Origin: Yersinia alsatica
Lineage (GTDB): Bacteria; Pseudomonadota; Gammaproteobacteria; Enterobacterales; Enterobacteriaceae
Reading direction: 5' to 3'
DNA: 64,000 nt
Assembly: GCF_902170305.1 (NCBI RefSeq)
Contig: NZ_CABHWW010000011.1
Coordinates: 248,001 to 312,000, forward strand
Below are positions 7,873 through 17,413 of this stretch, in pieces. The notes beneath the pieces were generated by a model, which ran no database searches, was not told where the DNA came from, and worked only from the letters and a program-made list of their open reading frames with translations. The position numbers and the translations under genes are program-made. Position 1 is the first letter of the stretch, and every line of letters starts with the position of its first letter.

Positions 7873-8847
7873 TTACGCCAACTTACGAGAATGAAAACGG
7901 GCACGATACTCAGTCGGAGTGAGTTGCAGATTCCTTTCGAAAACTCGCCGTAGGTTAAGGCTATTACCGAAACCCGTGGTGGTGGCGATTTGCTCAATAC
8001 TTTCAGAACTCTGTTCCAGATACTGTCTGGCCATGTGCAGGCGAGCATCTTCTACGAATTTGGCAGGAGAAATACCCGTCTCGCGGGTGAACACCCGGGT
8101 AAAGTTACGCGGGCTCATGGCAACTCGTTCTGCAAGTTTCTCAACAGAAAGGTCACAGGCGAGGTTTTCAAGAATCCATGACTGGAGATCGCTAATGGGG
8201 CCAAGTGTTTTGGCCTGATTCAAAGGATAGCGGCTGAACTGAGTCTGTCCACCGGGTCGACGAAGAAACATCACCAGGTCTTGCGCCACATCGCGCGCCT
8301 GAGTAAAGCCGTAGTCCTCTTCAACCAGCGCCAGAGTGAGGTCAAAACCGGAGCTGACACCACCAGAGCTCCAGACTGAGCCATCTTGAACATAAAGTGG
8401 CCCACTTTCGACTTTCACTTTAGGGAAGCGAGATTGCAAAGTATCCAGCAATCGCCAGTGTGTGGTCGCCCGCCGCCCATCCAGTAAGCCCGCCTCTGCC
8501 AACACCAAAGCACCGCCACAAACGGATGCAACACGCTGTGCATGGGGGGCAGCACGGTGAATCCAATCGGCAATATACGAACTTTCTGCGTCGGTCGCAC
8601 CTCTGCCCGTGACCATGATAGTGTCACGCGGCTGCTCTGGGTCGAGATCGGCGAGGCGATGGTCGGCTAACAGATTCAGCCCTGACAGCCCATGCACCAC
8701 TCGGTGAGATTGCGTAGTGGCAATTGCCACCTGATAAAGCGGAGCATCAGTAGACCCCAAGCGGCTGGCCTGCATCAGGATGTCGGCGATTCCCGCCGCT
8801 TCAAATAACATGCCCCCATCGGGGACGATAATCAGAAATGTGTGCAT
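7873..8847 (-). CDS. GlxA-family AraC-type transcriptional regulator (DJ-1/PfpI domain)
   Basis: A two-domain regulator of about 324 residues from the ATG at 8847 (AAGGA is very close before it; an in-frame TTG at 8871 would add eight residues). The N-terminal 170 residues are a DJ-1/PfpI-like domain with 'VCGGALVLAEAGLLDGRRATTHW', the nucleophile-elbow Cys region. The C-terminal 90 residues hold two AraC helix-turn-helices: 'LSVEKLAERVAMSPRNFTRVF' and 'IEQIATTTGFGNSLNLRRVF'. GlxA-type proteins regulate amine, amino acid or carnitine metabolism in other bacteria; the ligand here is unknown. It lies 79 bases upstream of the GAPDH paralogue in the same direction, so it may control it. Confidence 0.8.
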   Translation of the reverse strand: MHTFLIIVPDGGMLFEAAGIADILMQASRLGSTDAPLYQVAIATTQSHRVVHGLSGLNLLADHRLADLDPEQPRDTIMVTGRGATDAESSYIADWIHRAAPHAQRVASVCGGALVLAEAGLLDGRRATTHWRLLDTLQSRFPKVKVESGPLYVQDGSVWSSGGVSSGFDLTLALVEEDYGFTQARDVAQDLVMFLRRPGGQTQFSRYPLNQAKTLGPISDLQSWILENLACDLSVEKLAERVAMSPRNFTRVFTRETGISPAKFVEDARLHMARQYLEQSSESIEQIATTTGFGNSLNLRRVFERNLQLTPTEYRARFHSRKLA

Positions 8848-9565
8848 GTCCTTAAAGTACAAAATGAGCAAAATAAGTCAAGCGCAATGAGCTTGCACCC
8901 AGCATGCTACCCACCCATACACTTTGCTCGGTTTTATATAGAGCTCAGCGGAATTAGCAATTATCACGAATGGCGCAAATAACAACCAATAAAGGAAATA
9001 TCCTACATTGATCTGGCTCCTTATCTTATATCCCACCCTATATTCATCCTGTATTTTGAGACAGAATCACCACATTAATAATTAAAATGATAATCACTTG
9101 CATTAATGAGGGAGTATTAATACTCACAGCGTTACTTTTCATGATTATTATTGAAACATTCAAATAACATATCAGAAGCAATAAGCATTAAATAAAAATG
9201 ACTTTCATTAATTAATATTAACTTAACACCAGGTCGCAACCTTATATGGCAAAACGTCAAGCAGTGAGGTTCATATTCCGTCAAACATGCTATTTCGCCG
9301 CTCTTTCAGGATTCATTCTGAATGGGCCATATTATTTTTCTGAAATAAATCATAGCACTGACATTACTATTTATTCTGTATCTCAAGTTTCATCCTGTAA
9401 TACCAGTAGTTTCTTGGACGACGAACATAAAGTTACCAATATGTAAAATAAAGAACTAAATAATTAAAAAAATGAATTTTTCCATTTAGTTAAATTCAAT
9501 GACGCTAAATAAATAACTTTATTGATTGCGCCATAGATCTATCAACATCAGTAAGGAATTTTAAT
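8848..9565. other. 718-base AT-rich region upstream of the autotransporter
   Basis: No convincing gene. An open frame of 66 codons (9246-9446, plus) has no good ribosome binding site and no recognisable features. The stretch holds a Fur-box-like site and a 14-bp palindrome described separately. A ribosome binding site AAGGA (about 9552-9556) precedes the autotransporter ATG. A long AT-rich leader of this kind fits regulated expression of a surface protein. Confidence 0.4.
9086..9104. promoter_or_regulatory. Fur-box-like site
   Basis: The 19 bases AATGATAATCACTTGCATT match the TGATAAT half of the Fur consensus exactly and four of seven bases of the inverse half, 11 of 14 overall. It lies about 460 bases before the autotransporter start, which is far for direct control but possible for a distal promoter. 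A perfect 14-bp palindrome, GAGTATTAATACTC, follows at 9112-9125. Confidence 0.35.
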
Positions 9566-12500
9566 ATGGCACATCAGAGGCACTATTTTAGTTTTCCGCA
9601 AAAATCACCAGTAAGAAATACATTATCGTTACTGATCTCCATCGCTATTCTAGCAAATGCTGGCGTGTCTAATGTACATGCTGCCACTAATGAATGGCTT
9701 GGCACCCTTTCGTCCGAATGGAGTAATACGAATAACTGGAGTCTTGCTACTTTACCTGACAGTAATACTAATGTTCTGGTTGATAACGGCAATCTGTTAT
9801 TAGACATAAACGGCGAAAGTTGGAGTTTGGCAATGGGGGTCTCTTCAGGGAGCGACGCCTCAATCACGGTTAATAATGGCAATGAATGGACTCTCGGTAA
9901 ACCCTTATCCGGCTCCAGTGCCAATGGATTTAAACAATATATTGGCGATCAGGGAAAAGCCACACTGACGATTGAAGATGGCGGCAAAGTCTTGTATGCC
10001 GCTAACTCACCGACAGTTTTAGGCAATCAAGTCGGTTCTGAAGGTGAAGTGATTGTCAGTGGTACCGGCTCGCTCTGGAGCAGTGTTTATCTTGATGCTT
10101 CCCACGCCAGTAATCAGACCAACGTACAAATCGGTAACTACGGAACCGGTAAACTCTCAGTACTCGACGGCGCGAGCGTCGTCACCCCGAGAGGGATTTC
10201 TCTGGCTCAACAAGAGGGTTCTTCCGGCTCTGTTTTAGTCAGCGGCGCGGGCTCAAGCATGCTATTGGGCAACAGTTCGTTAGGTGATACCGGTTGGGCC
10301 GGGATATTTATGTTGGCTGGCGCAGCCGATGTAACTGTCGAAAATGGCGGCGAGTTAACATTATATGGCGGAGTCTATTTTGGCCGCGGGAAAAATGGTG
10401 CGGCACAAAACCTCACTATCAGCGGTGCGGGTTCAACCATCACCAGCTACGGCGATATTAATAATGTCGAAAGCGGCATTATTCGAATTGAAGACGGCGC
10501 TAAATTATATTCACTACATACTCCGGGAACCGGCTTTGCCGCTCAAGGACAGGGGGTAATCGGCAGAGGTGGCGGCAGTAATATCGGTGATGCCTATGCC
10601 TATGTTACAGGCAACAACTCTTTATGGCATATGGATCAGGATGCCATTGTCGGTTATTTGGCTAATGGCCATTTAATTATCACTGACGGCGCTAGCGTTG
10701 AAAATGATCGCGGCCGTATTGCGTTAAAAGCCGGTTATACCGGCACAGTCGCAGTAAGTGATGTCGGTTCCGTATGGAATAACAGTGGTGATGTCACTGT
10801 CGGTAGTGCTGGCGATGGAGCGCTCACTGTTTCTAATGGTGGCGTGGTGAATGTCGGCAATAGTCTGTTAATTGCTGAGCTTGCCGGTTCAACTGGCGCA
10901 CTGAATTTCGGTTCAGCTGAAAATCAGGCAGCAACAGCAACCGGGACAATAAATGCCAATCAGATTAGTTTTGGTGCCGGAGAGGGGCGCGTGGTATTTA
11001 ACCACACCGATACTAATTACCAATTTGACCATTTATTGAGTGGCACAGGCACTGTCGTTGCTGATAATGGCATGACGCAATTTAGTAATCATCAAACTTA
11101 TGCTGGTCAGACTGAAGTCCATAACGGCGGCATATTAAAAGCTGGCGTTAATAATGCCTTTAGCGCCAATTCAAGCTACAACATCAGCAGCGGCGGCATA
11201 TTAGATTTAGCTGGCTATCAGCAAACTATTGGTACGACGACCAATGCTGGCTTCATCAAATTTCATACCGCTGAAGTTACCGGCGCACAGGCAAATAATC
11301 TGCTAACCATTAATGGAGACCTGCATTCCAATGGCGGAGAAATTATCTTTAACACCGTATTAGGTGATGATAATTCCGCTACCGATAAATTAGTGGTAAA
11401 CGGCAATACTTCAGGGACGACATGGGTGAGTGTACTCAATGCCGGTGGCAGCGGGGCTGCAGCCATAAATGGTATTGAGTTGGTACGAGTTAACGGCAGT
11501 TCTGACGGCGTATTTGTTAATTACGGTCGTATTGTTGCCGGTGCATTTGATTACTCTCTAGTGCGCGGCTTAGATGCTAATGCCAGCAATTGGTATCTGA
11601 TCAATACCATTTACTCAGATCCCGAGCCAGAGCCAATCGGAGTGCTAACCCCCGCCCCAGTCATGATTGAACGGCCTGAAGCCAGCTCTTACAGCGCCAA
11701 CCTGGCTGCGGCCAACAATATGTTTGTCACTCGCCTGCATGACCGTCTGGGGGAAACCCAATACATCGACGCGCTGACTGGCGAGCAAAAAGTGACCAGC
11801 ATGTGGTTGCGCAGTGAAGGGGGACACAACCGCTCACACGATGCACAAGATCAGTTAGGCACGCAATCGAACCGCTATGTGGTGCAGTTGGGCGGCGATA
11901 TTGCGCAGTGGAGTCATAATGATTTGGACCGCCTGCACTTAGGTGTGATGGCCGGTTACGGCAACAGTAAGAGTAAAACCGAGTCGCGGATTTCCGGCTA
12001 TAGCGCGCGTGCAGCTGTCGATGGCTATAGTTTGGGTATGTACGGCACTTGGTATGCCAATGAAGTCGATAAATCAGGTTTATATGTAGATAGCTGGGCG
12101 CAATACAGCTGGTTTAATAACAGCGTTGACGGCCAGTATTTGAATACCGAAGAGTATAAATCCAAAGGGGTTACCGCATCAATCGAGAGCGGATATACCT
12201 TTAAAGTCGGTGAAAACCCGGCTAAAAACGCTACTTACTTTATTCAACCCAAAGCGCAGGTCACCTGGATGGGCGTGAAAGCAGATGACCATCAAGAAGC
12301 TAACGGCACCCGCGTTTCTGGTGTTGGCGAGGGTAATATCCAAACCCGTTTAGGGGTGAAAGCCTTTATGAATGGTTTCCATGAAAGTGATAAAGGCAAA
12401 GACCGGGTATTCCAACCCTTTATTGAGGCTAACTGGCTCCACAATACCAAGGACTTTGGTACGCAAATGGATGGTATTACCGTGAAACAAGCTGGAGCTC

Positions 12501-12640
12501 GCAATATCGGCGAACTGAAAACCGGGGTAGAAGGCCAAATTAAAAAGCAGCTGAATGTTTGGGGGAATGTAAGTCAACAAATAGGTGGCAAAGGTTACAG
12601 TGATACCGCCGTAATGTTAGGGGTTAAATATAACTTCTAG
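9566..12640 (+). CDS. AIDA-type autotransporter with T5SS/PEP-CTERM-associated repeats
   Basis: A 1024-residue type Va secreted surface protein. An extended signal peptide (about residues 1-40, ending 'SNVHA') is followed by a passenger beta-helix to about residue 700. This has several repeats of the form '[VI][ST]G.GS.W' followed by 'GxxGxGxLxIxDGAxV', the T5SS/PEP-CTERM-associated repeat type. A Pro/Glu-rich linker 'DPEPEPIG' leads to a 12-strand C-terminal beta-barrel of about 270 residues, beginning 'NNMFVTRLHDRLGE' and ending in Phe ('GVKYNF') as outer-membrane proteins do. No protease catalytic serine motif is seen, so an adhesin role is more likely. AAGGA lies nine bases before the ATG. 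The target is unknown. Confidence 0.85.
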   Translation: MAHQRHYFSFPQKSPVRNTLSLLISIAILANAGVSNVHAATNEWLGTLSSEWSNTNNWSLATLPDSNTNVLVDNGNLLLDINGESWSLAMGVSSGSDASITVNNGNEWTLGKPLSGSSANGFKQYIGDQGKATLTIEDGGKVLYAANSPTVLGNQVGSEGEVIVSGTGSLWSSVYLDASHASNQTNVQIGNYGTGKLSVLDGASVVTPRGISLAQQEGSSGSVLVSGAGSSMLLGNSSLGDTGWAGIFMLAGAADVTVENGGELTLYGGVYFGRGKNGAAQNLTISGAGSTITSYGDINNVESGIIRIEDGAKLYSLHTPGTGFAAQGQGVIGRGGGSNIGDAYAYVTGNNSLWHMDQDAIVGYLANGHLIITDGASVENDRGRIALKAGYTGTVAVSDVGSVWNNSGDVTVGSAGDGALTVSNGGVVNVGNSLLIAELAGSTGALNFGSAENQAATATGTINANQISFGAGEGRVVFNHTDTNYQFDHLLSGTGTVVADNGMTQFSNHQTYAGQTEVHNGGILKAGVNNAFSANSSYNISSGGILDLAGYQQTIGTTTNAGFIKFHTAEVTGAQANNLLTINGDLHSNGGEIIFNTVLGDDNSATDKLVVNGNTSGTTWVSVLNAGGSGAAAINGIELVRVNGSSDGVFVNYGRIVAGAFDYSLVRGLDANASNWYLINTIYSDPEPEPIGVLTPAPVMIERPEASSYSANLAAANNMFVTRLHDRLGETQYIDALTGEQKVTSMWLRSEGGHNRSHDAQDQLGTQSNRYVVQLGGDIAQWSHNDLDRLHLGVMAGYGNSKSKTESRISGYSARAAVDGYSLGMYGTWYANEVDKSGLYVDSWAQYSWFNNSVDGQYLNTEEYKSKGVTASIESGYTFKVGENPAKNATYFIQPKAQVTWMGVKADDHQEANGTRVSGVGEGNIQTRLGVKAFMNGFHESDKGKDRVFQPFIEANWLHNTKDFGTQMDGITVKQAGARNIGELKTGVEGQIKKQLNVWGNVSQQIGGKGYSDTAVMLGVKYNF

Positions 12641-12655
12641 CTTCACCATAGCAAG

Positions 12656-12688
12656 CCCGTTCCTGCCAATGCCACACTCAGGAACGGG
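12656..12688. terminator. Bidirectional terminator candidate
   Basis: A perfect 10-bp inverted repeat (CCCGTTCCTG/CAGGAACGGG) with a 13-base loop sits between the convergent ends of the autotransporter and cheV genes. It is GC-rich enough to form a firm hairpin in either transcript. There is no long T-run. Confidence 0.55.
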
Positions 12689-12709
12689 TCTGCAGAAAGT
12701 CTCAGGCGA

Positions 12710-13684
12710 CTACGAATTAATGGCTTTCTTAGCATCCAGCGCACTGTGAATCGCGGCTTCTAATTCGTTGGCTTCAAATTTTGCCACGTACGCATCGGCC
12801 CCAACTTTGCGCACATGATCTTCATTGGCACTGCCAGATAACGAAGAGTGAATAATAACCGGAATATTCTTCAAGAACTCATCGCGCTTAATATTCAATG
12901 TGAGTGTGAAACCATCCATTTCTGGCATTTCCAAATCGGTTAACACAAAGGCGATTTTATCCGAAATAGGTCGGCCTTCGGCTCTCGCTTCATCCGCTAT
13001 CTTTCTGATTTTATTCCAAGCCTCTAGGCCGGTGATATGCATCACGGCTGGAATATCCATCATCTTCATTGCTTGTTCCAGCATTGAACGGGCAACTTTT
13101 GAATCTTCGGCCACAATGGCCACTGCGCCCGGTTTCAGATCAAAAGCTTTGCTCTTCTCGCTGTCTATTTTGACATCGCGGTTAGCTGGAATAATGTCAT
13201 ATAAAATCTGCTCAACATCCAAAACCAGTGCCAGCCGGTTACTGGCTTTATCATTGTCGAGGCGAGCAATGCTGGTGATATTGCGGCTCTTCACCCCCGC
13301 GTCAGCTGCCAGTACCTGACTCCACTCAAGGCGCACAATGTCATCCACCGATTCCACCGCAAATGCTTGAGTGCTGCGGGCATATTCCGTCACCAGCAAA
13401 ATATTTAATCCGGTTTTAGGCACACAACCGACAATAGCCGGAAGGTCAATCACAGGAATGATTTCTCCGCGGATATTCGCCATCCCCATCATTGGTGATG
13501 CCATGCCCGCAGCCTTGGTTAGCGGCGGCATCGGGACTATTTCGCGTAATTTAAAGACGTTAATACCATACAACTCAGATTGTTGTTCTTCTTGGGATTC
13601 CCCCAGACGGAACAGCAACAGTTCAAATCTGTTTGACGAGGTGAGATTGGTTCTCTCCTCAATCTCTTTTTGAAAATTATCCAT
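12710..13684 (-). CDS. cheV: Chemotaxis protein CheV
   Basis: A 324-residue coupling protein with two domains. Residues about 20-165 are a CheW-like domain that links receptors to the kinase CheA ('YGINVFKLREIVPM', 'MANIRGEIIPVIDL'). Residues about 185-315 are a response-regulator receiver: 'VAEDSKVAR' carries the acidic pocket, 'VLTDLEMPEMDG' the phospho-accepting Asp, 'HSSLS' the Ser/Thr switch and 'AYVAKFE' the conserved Lys. CheV is a phosphorylatable scaffold that adapts signalling at the cell pole. It stands here without other chemotaxis genes, as is common for cheV. The start was taken at the longest ATG frame; the protein length matches the family. Confidence 0.9.
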   Translation of the reverse strand: MDNFQKEIEERTNLTSSNRFELLLFRLGESQEEQQSELYGINVFKLREIVPMPPLTKAAGMASPMMGMANIRGEIIPVIDLPAIVGCVPKTGLNILLVTEYARSTQAFAVESVDDIVRLEWSQVLAADAGVKSRNITSIARLDNDKASNRLALVLDVEQILYDIIPANRDVKIDSEKSKAFDLKPGAVAIVAEDSKVARSMLEQAMKMMDIPAVMHITGLEAWNKIRKIADEARAEGRPISDKIAFVLTDLEMPEMDGFTLTLNIKRDEFLKNIPVIIHSSLSGSANEDHVRKVGADAYVAKFEANELEAAIHSALDAKKAINS

Positions 13685-13945
13685 ACTTTCCCCAGTGCAA
13701 ATAATGATTGATGTGCAGTAATAAGGCGATATCAGCCAGTCGGAAAATAAGGAATAACATTCTGCTCAATGGCAATTAATGCTTCACCCTTTCAATCGGG
13801 AACAGAAAAGTCCAATACCCTTGAAATCTTCTCGTCCCACGTCTTCCCATTGCCTTTTCTCGTTCTCACGATGGAGTCACTACTCTCTATATCGGCAATC
13901 GGTGAGAAATGATTAATAATTCAGCTTAAGCAGCAGAGAAAATTT
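13685..13945. other. Upstream region of cheV
   Basis: The 261 bases between the start of cheV and the end of the LysR gene contain no gene that I can support. They should hold the cheV promoter; no promoter could be assigned with confidence by eye. Confidence 0.3.
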
Positions 13946-14836
13946 TTAGCGTTGGGGCTTTCCTGCAAACATCCGCTCACTGAGGAAATCAATAAACACC
14001 CGCAATTTGGGGGTAATAAAGCGCCCAGAGGGCCACACTACATGTAAATCCACCCTACGCTTTACTGCGTCATTGAGTATCACCCGCAGCTTGCCATCCG
14101 CCAGCGCACTGCCGAGAGAAAAATCAGGCAGACAGGCGATACCCAGCCCCCGCAGAGCAAAACACAACCGCGTTTCGATGTTATTGCACACCATTGAAAT
14201 AGGTATCCGTAAATCAGACTCATTGGGTAACGGCCAGGTTTCTAATTTGCCACTATTGGGAAAGCGGTAATGTAGGCAGATATGATGCGCCAAATCAGTG
14301 GGGTACAGCGGCTCGCCATGCTGCTCTAGATAGGCGGGAGAGGCTACCAGCAGCATGACAGACTGCCCCAATTTGCGCGTCGATAAACGAGAATCTGTCA
14401 GCTCGCCGGTACGGACCACCGCATCAAACCCCTCCTCCACGACATCAACTATCCGATCGCTAAAATCAAGATCCAGCTCAATATCTGGGTACGCGAGCAT
14501 AAAATCAGCCAAAACGGGCAGTAGCAATGTGCTCACTAATGGCAAGCTCACCCGCAACCTACCGCGCGGCTTATCAGTCAGTTGCGACATTTCAAGCTCG
14601 GCGGCTTCGACTTCAGCCAAAATCCGCCGACTGCGTTCTAGAAAAAGTGCGCCCTCGGAGGTCAAGGTGATACTGCGCGTGCTACGATGAAATAACCTGA
14701 CACCCAAGCGAGTCTCAAGCCGGGCAATGCTCTTGCCCACCGCCGATGCAGAAACGCCCAATATACGCCCTGCGATCACAAAGCTGCGACTTTCGGCCAC
14801 TTGCACAAAAACAGTCAGGCTGCTCAGGCTATCCAT
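13946..14836 (-). CDS. LysR-family transcriptional regulator
   Basis: A 296-residue LysR protein. The N-terminal winged helix-turn-helix ('SLTVFVQVAESRSFVIAGRILGVSASAVGKSIARLETRLG', residues about 5-45) is typical, and 'RLFHRSTRSITLT' follows. The remaining domain (about residues 90-290) is the periplasmic-binding-like effector domain. It is closest in type to the LysR group that lies divergent to a target gene, and here it faces the esterase gene across 133 bases, so it probably regulates the esterase-MFS pair and itself. The inducer is unknown. Confidence 0.85.
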   Translation of the reverse strand: MDSLSSLTVFVQVAESRSFVIAGRILGVSASAVGKSIARLETRLGVRLFHRSTRSITLTSEGALFLERSRRILAEVEAAELEMSQLTDKPRGRLRVSLPLVSTLLLPVLADFMLAYPDIELDLDFSDRIVDVVEEGFDAVVRTGELTDSRLSTRKLGQSVMLLVASPAYLEQHGEPLYPTDLAHHICLHYRFPNSGKLETWPLPNESDLRIPISMVCNNIETRLCFALRGLGIACLPDFSLGSALADGKLRVILNDAVKRRVDLHVVWPSGRFITPKLRVFIDFLSERMFAGKPQR

Positions 14837-14969
14837 CTTATCTCCTCATTGCGGATATTTTTGTCCGCTAATACAGGAAATCTACCCCACTTTATCCTGA
14901 TTGCGTAGTTATCTATTGTTGCATTACCCATTAGAGCTACATCATATTCATCCAAATTAAGGAATCACC

Positions 14970-16148
14970 ATGTCCGCGAGTTCGTCAACCGCTATACAGC
15001 CAGCAGATCTGGCAACCAGAATAAATACTGTGATTGATAGCGCACTCAGTGAACAACGGCTGGTCGGCGCGGTGGTCATGGTCGCCGTTAATGGCGAAAT
15101 ACCTTTCAGCCGGGCTGCCGGATGGGCTGACCGCGAAACTCAGCAACCCATGATGACCGACTCGTTGTTCCGCCTCGCGTCTATCAGCAAGCCCATTGTA
15201 TCCACTGCGGCCATGGCTCTTGTCGCACAAGGTAAACTGGAGCTTGATGGTGATATACGCCGCTGGCTACCTGATTTTCAACCTCAGCTAGCCGCTGGGG
15301 AACTAGCAACCATAACAGTACGGCAATTACTCAGCCACACTGCCGGTTTGGGCTATCGCTTTGTTGAAGCTGACGAAAATGGCCCCTATGCTCGCGCAGG
15401 TATTTCTGATGGCATGGATCAATCCGCCATCACGCTCAGTGAGAATGTGCGCCGACTGGCAGCTGAGCCACTCTACTATGCGCCGGGCACTTCATGGGCT
15501 TATTCATTAGCCATTGATGTATTAGGTGCGGTGATTGAAAAAATCTGTGACCAGCCATTGGACGAAACCGTACGTTGCCTGGTCACTGGGCCGCTGCAGA
15601 TGAATGATACCGATTTTTTCACCTCTAATATCAACCGATTAGCCACCCCTTATGTCAGCGATTCCCCTGCCCCACATCCGCTACAGGAAGGTGAGTTGGT
15701 TGCTGTATTCCCCGATACCGTCGGTATTCAATTTTCGCCTGCCCGTGCACTCAATCGCCAGGCATTTCCTTCCGGTGGTGCCGGAATGGTGGGCAGCGCT
15801 GGCGATCTGTTGCGCTTGCTGGAAACACTGCGCCAAGGGGGTTCACCACTGCTTCCGGCCAGTTTGGTCGATGAAATGGGCCGAGATCAAACTGAGGGTA
15901 TGACGTTGCCAGACTCTCCCGGCTTAGGCTTTGGTCTGGGCTTTTCCGTGTTGCGTGACCCACTAGCAGCGGCTTCGCCGGAGTCGGTGGGCACTTGGCG
16001 TTGGGGTGGGGCTTATGGTCATTCATGGTTTGTCGATAGAAAACAAGGCATCAGTGTTGTCGCCTTAACCAATACCTTGTATGAAGGTATGTCTGGGCAA
16101 TTCGTCAATGACCTACGTGATGCTGTTTACGGCGGTGGTGCCCAATGA
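14970..16148 (+). CDS. Serine hydrolase of the beta-lactamase/EstB family
   Basis: A 392-residue class C beta-lactamase-like esterase. The catalytic tetrad motif S-x-x-K is 'SISK' at residues 71-74, the tyrosine motif is in 'WAYSLAIDVLG' near residue 178, and the third motif is the region 'YGHSWFVD' near residue 353, where the KTG box of lactamases is replaced. This combination is typical of EstB-type esterases rather than true beta-lactamases. There is no signal peptide, so it should be cytoplasmic. Its last codons overlap the start of an MFS exporter gene, implying a joint operon under the divergent LysR regulator. The substrate is unknown, though an ester drug or metabolite handled by the exporter is a fair guess. 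Confidence 0.8.
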   Translation: MSASSSTAIQPADLATRINTVIDSALSEQRLVGAVVMVAVNGEIPFSRAAGWADRETQQPMMTDSLFRLASISKPIVSTAAMALVAQGKLELDGDIRRWLPDFQPQLAAGELATITVRQLLSHTAGLGYRFVEADENGPYARAGISDGMDQSAITLSENVRRLAAEPLYYAPGTSWAYSLAIDVLGAVIEKICDQPLDETVRCLVTGPLQMNDTDFFTSNINRLATPYVSDSPAPHPLQEGELVAVFPDTVGIQFSPARALNRQAFPSGGAGMVGSAGDLLRLLETLRQGGSPLLPASLVDEMGRDQTEGMTLPDSPGLGFGLGFSVLRDPLAAASPESVGTWRWGGAYGHSWFVDRKQGISVVALTNTLYEGMSGQFVNDLRDAVYGGGAQ

Positions 16149-17347
16149 TCCGTGTTGAAGCTGCTGCTCGGCCTTTTCCTCTGGCGGCGCTGCTGGCGCT
16201 GGCCATGACCGGCTTTATTGCTATTATGACCGAGACATTGCCCGCCGGATTATTGCCACAAATTAGTCAGGGTTTGGCGGTCTCGCCAGCACTGGCGGGC
16301 CAATTGGTGACACTCTATGCCTTGGGTTCTTTACTGGCGGCGATCCCACTGATTGCCCTGACACGCAGTTGGGGACGACGTAAAGTATTACTCAGCGCCA
16401 TTGTTGGCTTTTTCTTATTCAATACTCTGACAGCCATTTCCCCTTGGTTTAGTTTAACCTTGCTGGCCCGCTTTATGGCCGGAGCCGCAGCAGGTCTGGC
16501 TTGGGGGCTAATCGCCGGTTATGCTCGGCGGATGGTGCAGCCACACCAACAAGGGCGCGCTATGGCGATTGCCATGACGGGAACCCCAACAGCACTGGCG
16601 CTGGGGGTGCCGCTGGGAGCATGGTTGGGCACGGTACTCAGTTGGCGCAGTACATTTGCCATTATGTCGGGGTTAACCTTGTTGCTGATTATCTGGGTCA
16701 TCGCCAAAGTTCCTGATTTCCCGGGGCAATCATCCCAACAGCAGCAACCGGTGCGCAAAGTATTTACCACACCGGGCGTCCGGCCCATTCTCTTGGTCAT
16801 TGTATTGTGGATGCTAGCTCACAATATTCTTTACACCTACATTGCCCCTTTTATCGTCCCTGCCGGGTTGGGGAATCAGGTCGATAAAGTATTGTTAGTA
16901 TTCGGAATCAGTGCACTCGCCGGCATAGGGTTTACCGGTCTGGTTGTGGACCGCTGGTTGCGTGGCGCAGTGTTACTCAGCCTCACTGCGTTTGCTGTAG
17001 CGGCGCTGGTTTTAGCTATCGTTGGGAACTCCCCGGCAGCGGTTTATAGCTGTATGGTGCTGTGGGGATTAAGTTTTGGCGGCGCGCCCACCTTACTGCA
17101 AACCGCCTCGGCGGACGCCGCAAAACAAGATGCTGATGTTGCACAATCAATGATTGTGGTGGCATGGAATCTGGCTATTGCCGGGGGCGGGATCACTGGC
17201 GGCTTGCTGTTACAAAGCGCCGGTGCGGTGAGCTTCCCATGGGCGGTACTGGGATTATTAATTATCGGATTAGCAATTGTCTGGCAAGCGCAGCGACATG
17301 GATTCAAGCCGGGAGTTCGTACCGCGATGGGTTCAGCTAAGTGTTGA
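16145..17347 (+). CDS. MFS efflux transporter (DHA1 type)
   Basis: A 400-residue membrane protein with 12 predicted hydrophobic segments. Motif A ('RSWGRRKVLL') lies in the loop after helix 2, and helix 5 has the antiporter motif C pattern in 'TPTALALGVPLGAWLG', which marks drug or metabolite:proton antiporters. It resembles the AraJ/NepI group of sugar or nucleoside exporters. It overlaps the esterase gene by four bases and so is translated with it. The LysR protein across the divergent promoter likely regulates both. The substrate is unknown. Confidence 0.8.
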   Translation: MIRVEAAARPFPLAALLALAMTGFIAIMTETLPAGLLPQISQGLAVSPALAGQLVTLYALGSLLAAIPLIALTRSWGRRKVLLSAIVGFFLFNTLTAISPWFSLTLLARFMAGAAAGLAWGLIAGYARRMVQPHQQGRAMAIAMTGTPTALALGVPLGAWLGTVLSWRSTFAIMSGLTLLLIIWVIAKVPDFPGQSSQQQQPVRKVFTTPGVRPILLVIVLWMLAHNILYTYIAPFIVPAGLGNQVDKVLLVFGISALAGIGFTGLVVDRWLRGAVLLSLTAFAVAALVLAIVGNSPAAVYSCMVLWGLSFGGAPTLLQTASADAAKQDADVAQSMIVVAWNLAIAGGGITGGLLLQSAGAVSFPWAVLGLLIIGLAIVWQAQRHGFKPGVRTAMGSAKC

Positions 17348-17413
17348 AATAATCCGATTTCTTACTATTCGGCGGAAGATTTCTTTATATCAACGCGGCC
17401 ATAGAAAATAAGA

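Noticed and set aside
9246..9446. 66-codon plus-strand open frame before the autotransporter
   Set aside because: No good ribosome binding site or recognisable features; kept only as part of the leader description.
8872..9565. Possible RyhB-like small RNA next to the Fur-like site
   Set aside because: The conserved RyhB core and a suitable terminator are not present.
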